In this document: piece by piece, positions 46,891-59,329 of the stretch | How the letters are laid out: every line of letters starts with the position of its first letter | How positions within the stretch are numbered: the first letter of the stretch is position 1 | Source of the DNA: Manis javanica | Lineage: Eukaryota; Chordata; Mammalia; Pholidota; Manidae | Length of the DNA: 64,000 bases | Direction: 5' to 3' | Assembly: GCF_040802235.1 (NCBI RefSeq) | Contig: NC_133161.1 | Location: 11,735,001 to 11,799,000, forward strand | Position numbers and translations under genes: made by a program | Notes under the pieces: model-generated | Database searches by the model: none | The model's input: the letters and a program-made list of their open reading frames with translations, nothing else | What the model was told of the DNA's origin: nothing

Positions 46891-48143
46891 CTAATGGGTC
46901 TCCCTCCTCCTCTCCTACTGTCCTTTAATCAGTTATTTGTCTGAAAGTCAGAATAATCTTGTTAAAACATCAGACAGATTCTGATTCTAGAAAAAAGTTG
47001 GTGGAGTAAGAAAGCAAGGCAGAGACCTCCTCCCAAAATCACATAGGACACGAAAATACAGCAAATACAACTAAACGTGAAAATGACCTGAAGACAGCAG
47101 AACTGACTCCCTACATCTGGGGAAGAAGAGAAGACCTCACAGAAAAGGGTAAAGTGGCACAGCTGAGATCTGGAGGGAACCAAGCTCTTTCCCACTCCCA
47201 GCCCCAGGTGGGAGGAAGAAGAACAGAGCGGGAGGTAGTAGGAGCCTAGGACCACTGAACATCTGGCCTGGAGATCTGCTCCAGGAACACAAACCCATGT
47301 TACATGGTGCTCTGGTGATTAGTGGGGCTGGACAACAAAGATGGGCAGAACACCTGAGGAGGCTGAGATTCCAGCCACTTGTAGAGAACAAGCATACTCT
47401 ACTGGCCCCACTGAGACAAAAGCAAAATGGGCAGTTTGAAAGACTTCCCAGAAGTGAGAGAGAAGCAAGGATTACACAGAGCTCTCTGCTCAGGAGAAAG
47501 GCCAGATGGACAATACATCCCCAGCCACCCTCAGCCCAACAGGACAGGAGCTCTCAGGAGCTCCAAATGCTCCATCCCCCTCACTGGCAATGCATCTCCA
47601 AGGCTCCTCCCTGTAGCACATGGCCTGCTGCCACCAGTGGAGTCAGACTTTCCTCCTGGGTAAGCAGAGGGAGACCCAGCTTTCCTGTCTTGGCCCAGCC
47701 AGGGAAGTACTGCAGGAGCCAGCCCCAGGAGCTCCTTCCTCCCAGCAGGCACTGATCCAGCTTGCCTACAGCCACCGCCATTGCTGGAGGTTGGATTGAG
47801 AGTGGCTCTGCCCATAGCAACCCCAGTGGCACAGCCCCAAATTTTCTCCCAGCACATGCAATCAGCTGATGGCCCACACAGCCCACCTGAAATAAGATTA
47901 CTACAAGCAAGACAGAAAGGCACCCCACCCACTGCATGCCAACAGCTGGGGCTCTTGCACTGGAAAGTGAAATGTATTGAGCTCTGGGCACTAGATGGCA
48001 CTTCATCCATAAAGCTTTATTCCACAGGAAACACTAAAAATATGAAGAGGCAGACAAATTTGATCCAAACAAAACTACAAGACAAAACACCAGAAACAGG
48101 GCTGAGTGAGACTAAAATCACCAATCTTCTTGAAAAAGACTTC

Positions 48144-48207
48144 AAAGTAAAAGTCATAAACAAAGTGAAAGCATCAAAGTAAAAGTCATAAACAAAGTAA
48201 AAGCATA
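48144..48207 (+). repeat. 32-bp tandem duplication inside L1 ORF1
   Basis: Two adjacent 32-bp units (48144-48175 and 48176-48207) differ at two positions. As 32 is not a multiple of three, the duplication shifts the ORF1 frame in its coiled-coil part. Confidence 0.85.
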
Positions 48208-51200
48208 AAAGTATGCTCATGGATGTAAAGAAAAATATTCAAGATCTCAGGGAGGACCCCCCAAAAAAGACAGATGACCTGCAAAAGAGTCACTCAGCTG
48301 AAGAACACAGTATCTGAAATGAAAAATACAAGGGAGGGAATTAATAGTAGGCTTACACAGGTTGAAGAAGTTGTAAGTGATCTGGAAATTAGGGAGCAAG
48401 AAAACAATGAAGCCAAAAACAGAGTAAAAAGAATCTTAAGGAATGATAGAATAATAAGAGAGCTCTGTAATCAATCCAAACAGAACAATATTCACATAAT
48501 AGGGGTACCAGGAGAAGAAGGAGAAAAAGGGACAGAAACTCTCTTTGAGGATATAATTGTTGAAAACTTCCCCAAACTGGGAAAGGAAATAGACACTCAG
48601 ATCATGGAAGTGCAGAGATCTCCCAACACGAGGAACCCTAGGAAGATAATACCAAGACATATAATAATCAAAATGTCAAAGATCAAGGACAAAGAGAATA
48701 TTGAAAGCATCCAGAGAGAGAAAAAAGATTACTTATAAAGGAAATCCTATCAGGCTTTCAGCAAACTTCTCAGAAGAAAGTTTACAGGCCAGAAGGGACT
48801 GACATGATATATTTAATATACTGAAAATGAAGGACCTCAAACTAAGAATACTCCACCCAGCATAAATACTGCTTAAATTAGAAGCAGGGATTAAACAATT
48901 TTCAGATAAATAAAAGTGGAAGGAATTCACCACCACTAAGCTTGCCTTATAGGATATGTTAAAAGGACTGCTCTAGATGGAAATGTTCCTAAAGCTAAAT
49001 AGCTGTCACCAGCAAAAATAAACCCACAGTAAAAGTAGTAGACCAATTAATTAACAAGCAAGTATGAAAGAAATCAACCACTCACAAAATCAGTAAAGGG
49101 ATCCACAAAAAGTGCAGAATATATGTGTGGAGGAGGAAGAAGAAGAAGGAGAAGGGGAAAAAGTATATCTAGACTGTGTTGAAATAGAGTAATCAGCAAC
49201 TTAAGAGAGACTGTTAAATAGTAAGGAAGATGTCCTTGAACCTTTGGTAACCACGAATCTAAAGCCTGCAATGGCAATAAGTACATATCTATCAATAATC
49301 ACTTCAAATGTAAATGAAATGAATGTAGCAATCAAAAGACATAGAGTTACAAAATGGATTTAAAAAATCCATCTATATACAGCCTACATGAGACTCACTT
49401 CAAATCCAAAGACATACACAGACTAAAAGTGAAGGGATGAAAAAAGATATTTCATGCAAATAATAGGGAGAAAAAGCAGAAGTAGCCATACTTGTATCAG
49501 AAAAAATAGACTTCAAAACAAAGAAAGTAACAAGAAACAAAAAAGGACATAACATAATGATAAAAGGATCAGTCCAGCAAGTATAATTTATAATTATAAC
49601 CATTATAAATACCTATGCACCCAACACAGGAGCACCTAAATATGTGAAACAAATACTAACAGAAATAAAGGGGGAATGCAATGCATTCATTTTAGGAGAC
49701 TTCAACACTCCACTCACTTAAATAGACAGATAAACCATTCAGAAAATAAATAAGGAGACAGAGGCACTGAACAACACATTAGAACAGATGGACCTAACAA
49801 ACATCTACAGAACACTCCACCCAAAAGCATTAGGATACACATTCTTCTCAAGTGTACATGGAATGCTTTCCAGAATAGATCATGTACTAGTGTACTAGGC
49901 CACAAAAAGAGCCTCAGCAAATTTTAAAAGATTGAAATTGTACCAACCAGCTTCTCAGGTCACAAAGGTATGAAACTAGAAATAAATTATGCAAAGAAAA
50001 CAAAAAAGCCCACAAACACATGGAGGCTTAACAACATGCTCCTAAATAGTCAATGGCTCAATGACCAAAAAAAAACAGAGATCAAGCAATATATGGAGAC
50101 AAATGAAAACAACAACTCAACACCCCAAAACCTGTGGGATGCAGCAAAGGTAGTTTTAAGAGTAAAGGGACTGCAATACAAGCTTACCTCAAGAAAGAAG
50201 AACAATCCCAAATGAATGGTCTAAACTCACAATTAACAAAACCAGAAAAAAAAATGAGGCCCAAAGTCAGGAAAAGGAGGAACATAGTAAAGATCAGAGC
50301 AAAAATAAATAAAATTGAAAAGAATAAAACAGTAAAAGAAACAATGAAACCAGAAGCTGGTTCTTCAAGAAAATAAACAAAATAAATAACCCCCTAGTCA
50401 GACTTATCAAGAAAAAAAGAGAGTATACATGCATGAACAGAAACAGAAATGAGAAAGGAAGTCACAACAGACACCATGGAAATACAAAGAATTATTAGAA
50501 AATACTATGAAAAATTACATGCTAACAAACTGGGTAACCTAGAAGAAATGGAAAACTTTCTAGAAAAATACAACCCTTCAAGGGTGACACAGGAAGAAAG
50601 AGAAAATCTGAACAGACCAATTACCAGCAATGAAATTGGATTGGTGATCAAAAAACTACCTCAGAACAAAACTCCTGTACCAGATGGCTTCATCACTAAA
50701 TTTTATCAAACATTTAGAGAAGACCTAATACCCATCATCCTTAAAGTTTTCCAAAAAGCAGAAGAGGAGGGAATACTTCTAAACTCATTCTTTAAGGCCA
50801 GCATCACTTTAATAACAAAACCAGGCAAAGACACGACAAAAAAAGAAAATTACAGACCAATAACCCTGATGAACATAGATGCAAAAGTCCTCAACAAAAT
50901 ATTAGCAAACCTAATTCAAAAACATATCAAAAAGAGTGGCCATCATGATCAAGTAGTGGAATTTATTCCAGGCATGCAAGGATGGTACAATATTTGAAAA
51001 TCCATCAACATCATACACCACATCAACAAAAAGAAGGACAAAAATCACATGATTGTGTCAATAGATGCTGAAAAAGCATTTGACAAAATTCAACATCCAT
51101 TCATGATAAAACCCTCAACAAAATGGGTATAGAGGGCAAGTACCTCAACATAATAAAGGCCATATACAACAAACCCACAGCCAAGATCAGACTTAACAGC

Positions 51201-53082
51201 AAAAAGGTGAAAACTTTTCCTCTAAGTTCAGGAACAAGACAAGGATGCCCACTCTCCACACTTTCATTCAACATAGTACTGGAGGTCCTACCCATGGCAA
51301 TCAGACAACACAAAGAAATAAAAGGCATCCAGAATGGTAAGGTAGAAGTTAAACTCACAATTTTCAGATGACATGATATTGTACATAAAAACCCTAAAAA
51401 TCCACCAAAAAACTACTAGAACTAATAACTGAATTTAGCAACATTGTAGGATACAAAATTAATACACAGAAATCTGTTGCATTCCTATACACTAATGAAG
51501 AACTACCAGAAAGAGAAATCAGGAAAACAATTCCATTCGCAATTGCATCAAAAAGAATAAAATACCTAGGAATAAACCTAACCAGGGAAGTGAAATACTT
51601 ATACCATGAAAACTACAAGACACTCATAAGAGAAATTAAAGACACCAATAAATGGAAATACATCCTGTGCTCATGGGTAGGAAGAATTAATATTGTCAAA
51701 ATGGCCATCCTGCCTAAAGCAATCTACAGATTCAATGCAATCCTTGTCAAAATACCAACAGCTTTCTTCAACAAACTAGAACAAATAGTTCTGAAATTAA
51801 TATGGAGCCACAAAAGACCCTAAATAGCCAAAGCAATCCTGAGAAGGAAGAACAAAGCTGGGCAAATTACGCTCCCTAACTTCAAGCTCTACTACAAAGC
51901 CACAGTAACCAAAACAATTTGGTACTGGCACAGGAACAAACCCATAGATCAATGGAACAGAACAGAGAGCCCAGATATAAACCCACACATATAAGGCCAA
52001 TTAATATACAGTAAAGGAGCCATGGATATACAATGGGGAAATGACAGCCTCTTCAACAAATGGTGTTGGCAAAAGTGGACAGCTACATGTAAGAGAATGA
52101 AACTGGATTATTGTCTAACTCCATACACAAAAGTAAACTCAAAATGGATCAAAGTCCAGAATGTAAGTCATGAAACCATAAAACTCTTAGAAGAAGTCAC
52201 AGGCAAAAATGTCCAGAATATAAACATGAGCAACTTATTCCTGAATGCATCTCCTCGGGCAAGGGAAACAAAAGCAAAAATGAACAAATGGGACTACATC
52301 AAACTAAAAAGCTTCTGTATAGCAAAGGACATTATCAGCAGAACAAAAAGGCATCCTACAGTATGGCAGAATATATTCATAAATGACATATCCGATAAGA
52401 GGTTAACATCCAAAATGTATAGAGCTCAGATGCCTCAACACCCAAAAAACAAATAACCCAGTTGAAAAATGGGTAGAGATTCTGGACAGACACTTCTCCG
52501 ATGAAGAAATTCAGATGACCAACAGGCACATGAAAAGATGCTTCACGTCACTAATCATCAGAAAAATGCAAATTAAAATCATAATGAGATATCATTTCAC
52601 ACCAGTTAGGATGGCCACTATCCAAAAGACAAGAAACAACAAATGCTGATGAGGATGCAGAGTAAGGGAAACCCTCCTACACTGTTGGTGGGAATGTAAG
52701 TTGGTGCAGTCATTGTGGAAAGCAAAATGGAAGTTCTTCAAAAAACTAAAAATAGAAATATCACTTGACCCAGCATTTCCACTCCTAAGAATTTACCCAA
52801 AGAAAACAAGATTCCTGACTCAACAAGACATGCACCCTTATGTTTATCTCAGCACTATTTACAATAGCCAAGATATGGAAGCGACCTAAGTGTACATGAA
52901 CAGATGAACAGATAAAGAAGAGGTAGTACATATACAAAGTGGAATATTATTCAGCCATAAAAATCTTGCCATTTGCAACATGTATGCATCTAGAGGGTAT
53001 TATGCTCAGTGAAATAAGCCAGGCAAAGAAAGACAAATACCAGAATATTTCACTCATTTTCTGGAGTATAAAAACAAAGCAA

Positions 53083-53730
53083 TTCCACTTCTAGGAATTT
53101 ACCTTAAGAATGTAGCAGCCCAATTTGAAAAAGACAGATGCACCCCTATGTTTATCGCAGCACTATTTACAATAGGCAAGAAATGGAAGCAACCTAAGTG
53201 TCCATCGGTAGATGAATGGATAAAGAAGAGGTGGTACATATACACAATGGAATATTATTCAGCCATAAGAAAAAAAAAGATCCTACCATTTGCAACAACA
53301 TGGATGGAGCTAGAGGGTATTAAAATCAGTGAAATAAGCCAGGCGGAGAAAGACAAGTACCAAATGATTTCACTCATTTGTGGAGTATAAGAACAAAGAA
53401 AAACTGAAGGAACAAAACAGCAGCAGAATCACAGAACCCAAGAATGGACTAACAGCTACCAAAGGGAAAGGGACTGGGGAGGATGGGTGGGAAGGGAGGG
53501 ATAAGGGCAGGGAAGAAGAAAGGCAGCATTATGATTAGCATGTATAATGTGGGGGGGCATGGGGAGGGCTGTACAACACAGAGAAGACAAGTAGTGATTC
53601 TACAGCATCTTACTACACTGATGGACAGTGACTGTAATGGGGATTGTAGGGGGGGGTACTTGGTGAAGGAGGGAGCCTAGTAAACATAATGTTCTGCATA
53701 TAATTTTATATTAATGATAACAAAATAAAA
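53083..53730 (+). mobile_element. 5'-truncated young L1 inserted in the older L1 3' UTR
   Basis: A perfect 15-bp duplication (ataaaaacaaagcaa) lies at 53068-53082 and 53731-53745. The insert starts in ORF2 3' sequence (GKKWKQPKCPSVDEWIKKRW, MEYYSAIRKKKI), runs through the G-rich 3' UTR and ends A-rich. The interrupted host L1 resumes with 'aacaaatagcagtagactat'. This gives a clear relative age: host L1 first, insert later. Confidence 0.93.
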
Positions 53731-54076
53731 ATAAAAACAAAGCAAAACAAGGAACAAATAGCAGTAGACTATCACAGACATCGAGAAGGAACTAGTGGTT
53801 ACCAAAGGGGAGGGTTTGGGGAAGATGCAGGGGAGGGAGAAGGGGATTAAGGGGCACAATAATTGGCAATCACAATATAGGCAGGTCACAGGGACAGTAG
53901 TACAGCACAGAGAAAACAATTAATGACTCTATAACATCTACATTGATAGACAGTGACTGCAGTGGAGGGGGTGAGGTCTTGACAATATGGGTGAATGTTG
54001 ATCCACTGTGTTGTGTATCTGAAACCATCATAAGATTGAATATCAATCATACTTTAATTTTAAAAATTAGATTCTG

Positions 54077-54385
54077 TCACTCTTCTTCAACATTCTGCAA
54101 TGTTTTCCAAGGCTCTGTGATCAAAGTCAAATTACCTGTCTGTTTTCTTTCTCTCTTACACTCCCCTTTGCTCACTCCATCCCAGCATCTTTACCTATGC
54201 CTTCCTGAGGGCCTGTCCACTCATTGTTCACTAGGCTTGGAATGTTCTCCAACAGATATCCAGATGGCTCACTACTTCACCTCTCCAAGCTTTCCCTGAC
54301 AAATCTATTTAAAATGTCAAGGCTCCCCCAACAGATAGTTCACTTTTCCTCACAGAACTTTTTCACCATATCATACTATTTCTTA
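54077..54385 (+). mobile_element. L2 LINE 3' piece, sense
   Basis: 'tcactcttcttcaacattct', 'ttacctatgccttcctgagg', 'ggcttggaatgttctccaac' and 'ctccaagctttccctgacaa' continue the L2 copy interrupted at 46983. Confidence 0.7.
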
Positions 54386-54870
54386 ACAAATTTTTTGTTA
54401 TAACTCACATACAATAAAATTCACCCATTTAAGGGGTACAATTCAATGTGGTTTTTTGTATACTAACAGGTACTTGCAACCATCACCTCAAAAAAATACC
54501 TGCAGCCAGTAGGTATTACCACCCTACCCTGCCTTCCCCCAGTCATAGGCAATCACTAATACACTTCCTGTCTCTATATACTTCCCTATTCTGGACTTTT
54601 GTATGAATCATGTAACATGTGGCCTTTGTGACTGACTTCTTTCACATAGCACAATGTGCTCAATGTTCATCCATATTGTTGTACATACCAGTATTCCTTT
54701 TGTGGTTGTATAATATTCCATTGTTTATTCATGCATCAGTTAATGGACATTTAAGTTGTTGTTTTCTTTTAGCTATTATGAATAATGCTATTATAAACAT
54801 AAATGAATGAGGTTTTGTGTGGATTTATGTTTTCACTTCTTTTAGGTATATACCTAGGAAGTAAGTACTT
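54386..54870 (-). mobile_element. L1 3' end fragment, antisense
   Basis: 'aaattcacccatttaagggg', 'tcatgtaacatgtggccttt', 'gtataatattccattgttta' and 'ttttaggtatatacctagga' are the antisense L1 3' end in order. It abuts the 3' flank of the OR gene. Confidence 0.85.
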
Positions 54871-54921
54871 TTAAGATCATTCTAGAATGTGTTTTCCCCT
54901 CTAATATGCCTTAAGGCAAGG

Positions 54922-55866
54922 CTAGTTCCTGAATAGTTGACAGCATCGTTTCACTCCATCCTGAAGGGCCTCTATGACTTTGTCATTTCGGAGAGTGAAG
55001 ATGAAGGGGTTGAGGAAAGGAGTAACTACTGAAACCATCAGGGAAACTACCCTGTTGTAATCAGCTGCCTGCGTCTGCTTGGGTTTCACATAGAGGAACA
55101 GGCAGCTGCCATAGCCGATGATGACACAAGTGAAGTGGGAGGCACACGTAGAGAAGGCCTTCCTCCGGCCAGAGGCAGAGGGGATCCTAAGGATGGTGGA
55201 GATGATGTAGGTGTAGGAGACAATTGTAGGGATCAAAGAACCAAAAAGAACAAAAACAGCCATTAAGAAGAGGATAAACTCTATGAAGAGAGTATTATTG
55301 CATGATAGTTTGAGCAATTGCCCTCGGTCACAAAAAAAATTGTTCACCACATTTGATTTGCAGTAGGAAAACTGAAACGTGGCATAAACTGGCCAAATCT
55401 GAAAAAGGAACCCAAACACCCATGACACAATTACCACAAAGTTGCACGTGCGGCTGCTCATGATGATGTTGTATCTCAAGGGGTGACAGACAGCCACGTA
55501 ACGGTCCACGGCCATCGCTCCCAGTAATGCAAACTCTGTGGTCCCCACAGCAAGGTACAGGAAGAGCTGGGCGACACACGCAGTCAGAGGTATTGTCTGC
55601 ATCCCAGGGAGCAGCAGCCCCCAGAGCATCCCCGGGACGATGATGGTTGTGACCAGGATCTCCAAGGCAGAGAGATGACCGAGGAAGAAATACATGGGGG
55701 ACTGCAGGCGTTTATCAACACAGACAATCAGAATGATGACCGTATTTCCCACTAATGTCACTAAGTAGAAGAAGAAGAAGGTGGCAAAGAGAATACGGTG
55801 TAGTTCTTTGGAGCCAGGGAATCCAAGGAGATAAAATTCAGTGGCGCTAGAGTAATTCCCCAACAT
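54922..55866 (-). CDS. OR9A4: Olfactory receptor OR9A4-like, intact
   Basis: A class II odorant GPCR of olfactory neuron cilia that couples to Golf. One uninterrupted 314-codon exon, the usual OR length and that of human OR9A4. Hallmarks are an Asn4 N-glycosylation sequon, GN at 40-41 in TM1, PMYFFLGHLSALE at 57-69, the MAVDRYVAVCHPLRY (DRY) motif at 118-132, an expected C97-C179 disulfide, KAFSTCASH at 236-244 and PFLNPFIFTLRN at 283-294. The ATG at 55866 matches family starts. Upstream on the minus strand a pyrimidine-rich acceptor (gctctctag) ends at 55897, giving a plausible 30-nt leader in the coding exon. The ligand is unknown. OR9A2 is close, so the paralogue label rests on remembered sequence and synteny with CLEC5A. 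Confidence 0.93.
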   Translation of the reverse strand: MLGNYSSATEFYLLGFPGSKELHRILFATFFFFYLVTLVGNTVIILIVCVDKRLQSPMYFFLGHLSALEILVTTIIVPGMLWGLLLPGMQTIPLTACVAQLFLYLAVGTTEFALLGAMAVDRYVAVCHPLRYNIIMSSRTCNFVVIVSWVFGFLFQIWPVYATFQFSYCKSNVVNNFFCDRGQLLKLSCNNTLFIEFILFLMAVFVLFGSLIPTIVSYTYIISTILRIPSASGRRKAFSTCASHFTCVIIGYGSCLFLYVKPKQTQAADYNRVVSLMVSVVTPFLNPFIFTLRNDKVIEALQDGVKRCCQLFRN

Positions 55867-55896
55867 TTACTTCTGAGCTCTTGTTCCTTATGAAAT

Positions 55897-57399
55897 CTAG
55901 AGAGCAAAAGAGAGATCACACTGCTTCTGAACTCAAAAATGTTAAATCCGTTTACAATTTGATGAAGTAAATCTTTCTCCTAAGCTTCACAACATAACAC
56001 TACTATTTTCTATACAAGGTTGATGCTAAATGTTTCAGGAAGGATATGTTTAATACATGAAGATTAATGTGTGTGCCCAAGAAGACGAGCAATAGTCACC
56101 AGCACCACACCCTGGGCGTGAAAATCCACCCACCCCTGTATACACCCTTGTCTCTCCACTCACTGGACATCCTGCCTACAACCCTGCCGACCCGCCCCCC
56201 AGGCCCACCCACTTCCCTCTCTGCAACATGGTAACCTTACACCACTACCCCTCCCACCCGCAATGCCCCAAACCGACTTCTCTGCCTCTTACGTTCGTGT
56301 CCAGCAAAATTCTGCTATATTCAACAGTCACCATAAAGTGATCCTAACTAATCCCACCCAGACATAGTGACTAATTTGTATCCTCTTTACATAGGTTCTC
56401 CTTGCATTATATTCATTTTAAAGTTTTTGCCTCAGTTATCGTTACCACTTAGGGGTGTTGTTAGGAAGTGGGGTCTACCCAGGACATTGTCAAAAGATAA
56501 GATCTATTTTGAGATAAAGTACTGAGCCTTTCTCTGGCTCCTGGAGAGGTTATCTACTTCTTCCTCTTTATTCTTATGATGAAAGCCGTCCTCTATCTCT
56601 CATTTCTCCAAGCAGGAGGAGCCTTCCCAGCTCCCAACTGGCGATTGCTAGCTCTGAGATTTCGATTCAGCTGGTCACCAGATAACCATAGGGAGGTGCG
56701 AATGCTGCAGAAATTCCCATCTATATTGCACAGTTCCCACCCTGGGCCAGGAGACAAGAAAACAGCTGTGATGCTGAAGCAAAATCCTCTATATTTCTAG
56801 GTCTCAAATCTCTAGTTGCACAGGGAGTCACAAACTCTGAATGGGCACTCTGTCCTTCTAAACAAACTGCCATCGTCTCAGTCCTATAGGATCACTTGGC
56901 AATTTCCAAAGAGCATTATCTGCTTGTTTATGACCTTCCATTTTCTTCAGAGCCCTAGGATAAGGAAAAATGTTAGAAGACACCAAAACAGATCACACTG
57001 AGTCCCTTCGAATGTCTGAGCTGCTTCCCTTACCACATGCAAGTCTTTGCTCAAATGTCTCCTCTTTGTCGGCCCTCTCCCAGTCATCCCCTAAAATGAT
57101 ACAGGCACAACTTCACTCTCTAAACTGTTTAGGCTGTATTTTTCTTTCCATTGGTCCTCATCAATATCTCAAATCACATACACTTTTACTTGTTTATTAA
57201 TTTATCATCAAAATTCCCATTAGAATTAAATACCTTGAAGGCAAGATCTTTATCTATCTTGTATCACCAGCTGCAACAAGAACAGAGTTCTGACCAAATA
57301 TGTACTCTACAAATATTTTTGAATGAATATATAAATAAGTAGATTGAAGAACAAGTCAGTGAATTAACAGAGAGTACCCGACCTGACTATCACCCCCTC
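55897..57399. other. Intergenic upstream of the OR gene
   Basis: This would contain the OR promoter and any noncoding leader exon, which I cannot place. C-rich stretch near 56115-56265. Frames at 56576-57342 show no family. Confidence 0.4.
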
Positions 57400-58600
57400 C
57401 ATTCACTCTTCCCTAAAGCACCGGCCAGTCCCCCTGCAGTCTCTCCTCCCGGAGATCCCCTACAAAAGGGAAGCAGATAGAAGGATAAGATGAAGAGAAA
57501 TGAGAGAGTGAAGTCTTAGGCAATGGCAGAGGTGGCGCCATCCCCAGTAGGAGGCTTGGTGGAGAGTCAGCTACTCCGTGGCTCCTGTAGTCCCCAGTTG
57601 GGGCTCCAGAAGACCTTGTTCCAGGCAGCTGAGCCTACGCTTTCCCATGATGATGCTCTTCTACTTTCTCCTTTACTGAGGGGAAGCAGACACTCACCTC
57701 CAGAGAAGGGACCTGGACCGGAGAGTTCTATTGCTCTGCAGGCAGCAACCCAGGCCCCTCGTGTCTGGCTAGTACAAAGCCACGCTTGGGAGACAGGGGC
57801 AACCTCTGCTGTCTCCACTCATGGTGAAGCCCACTGTCCACATTCAGGAACTTAGGAAGTAAGTCTGGAAGTTACAGGCTGAGAGGAATGTAGCAAGCTC
57901 CCTGTCTCTCATTTTCTCTGCCTCCTTCTGTCTCTCCCGTATGTCCCCAAGGAGAGTTTATACGCTAAGGTTCAGAGGCACACTAGGGATCTAGTCAAGG
58001 AAAGCTGAAGAAACTTCCACTCTTCCCTCCTGAGGCTAATCAGGTTTTAGAACATGGAAAAGTTTTGAGCAATGGGCAAACTTGGCAGCTCCCAGCTAGG
58101 AGTTTCTGAGCAGCAGGCTGCCTTCTCCCCAGGCTCTCACTTATCACTACAATCCAGGCTGCGAATAGTCAGCCCTCCGATCTGCTCTGTGCTTCTCCAG
58201 AACTCTGTCTAGCTCTACAGAGCCTAAGCTACCCCTACACTGATGAATTCACTAAGGGCTCCAAGGCACACATCAAAAACCTAGAGGCCACCAAATGGAC
58301 TTCCATCAAAATATACTTTTCATCATGAAACCAAAGTTTCATGAAGCCCATCTTTTCCAGATGATCTCAGCACTCTCCCTACCACATACCCTCTGACCGT
58401 AGTTACGGGAACCTCATAAGCATGAGCAATAGAGACGATCTGCCTCCTGCTCCGGCTTCTGCTTCGTTGATCCACAGCGCCTTCCAGTCTCTCCAGCTGT
58501 GGTTGTTCAGACACACATTTCCCGTCTAGATCGTCAACTGCTACTGTGTCACCTCCCTGAGCTGCTCGAACTGAAGGGTAAAGGTTGAAGAAACATACTC
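57400..58600. other. GC-rich block with CpGs, identity unknown
   Basis: The block is notably richer in G+C and CpG than the L1-dominated DNA on both sides. A plus frame (57523-57855, 110 codons) and an uninterrupted minus frame of about 90 codons (58323 to about 58595, containing RSRSRSRR) lie here. Neither resembles a known family and neither begins with a supported start. The minus ORF would start at GTG. It could be a degraded retroposed copy, an old repeat or a regulatory region. Confidence 0.3.
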
Positions 58601-58934
58601 AGGATTGGCCAAAAAGAAAAAAAAAATACTACATAAACATGAGGATGGCTGGGATCCTGAATTAAGTCACAAAATTACATTTAAAATATTCATTAGTACA
58701 CTTTGGAAACCAACTCTCATTTTTTAAAAACTTAGTGCAGGTCATAATTTTAAGACAAAATGTAAAACCCTCTCTCTCCATCTGCCTAACTCTCCTGCTC
58801 CATCTCCTAAAGCTAAAGATTATTATAAATTTCTAGTGCATTCATACAGAAGTTTTCTGTGTGTATACCTGAATGTCTCTATATATTCTTTTAAAGTAAT
58901 GACATTTTAATAAATATACTGCCCTGCTACCTTC

Positions 58935-58992
58935 TTAATATATATATGAAATGTTTATATATGTATGTATGCATACTTGTGTATGTATTAAA
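58935..58992. repeat. TA/TATG low-complexity tract
   Basis: Imperfect 'tata' and 'tatgtatg' units. Confidence 0.7.
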
Positions 58993-59329
58993 CCTCTCCA
59001 TATTAGTAATTATGTATCAATCAAGTTTTAAGTGAGTACTTAATATTCACTTTATGAATATACTGATAATTTGCTTAATGTGTGTGCTCATGAACATGTC
59101 ATTTTTTCCAGTATTTTTCTTCTATAAATGCTGTTGCAATAAATCTTCTCACAGGTTTCTAAATTTGCTGCACATCTTTCTAACTGTGTTAAATTATTAG
59201 CTGTTATCAAATCACCCTCAAAAAGATTGTATCAGTTAAAGAAACTCAACAATGATTGCCTCAGTGCTGGGGAGAAACTGGGAAAGATTATGAGGGAATT
59301 CCAAGACATGTTACCCCTTTTTAAATTAC

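Larger units (their letters stand above)
46984..54068 (+). mobile_element. Near-full-length L1, sense, broken ORFs
   Basis: An 8-bp repeat (agattctg) at 46976-46983 and 54069-54076 marks the likely target duplication within an L2. A 5' UTR of about 1 kb precedes ORF1 (about 48042-48740; coiled-coil region, then QNNIHIIGVPGEEGEKGTE and NTRNPRKIIPRHIIIKMSK). ORF2 pieces span about 49.25-52.9 kb. Visible are the endonuclease remnant [32 protein letters not shown], the catalytic FSDDMILY near 51365 and the C-terminal [20 protein letters not shown]. Stops and frameshifts interrupt both ORFs. The 3' UTR is split by a younger L1 at 53083-53730. Without it the element is about 6.4 kb. It cannot be autonomous now. 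Confidence 0.9.

Noticed and set aside
47297-48182. Several 130-159-codon frames on both strands
   Set aside because: They lie in the L1 5' UTR and the start of ORF1, so are transposon sequence, not host genes.
55328-55579. 83-codon second minus frame within OR9A4
   Set aside because: Out-of-frame shadow of the olfactory receptor.
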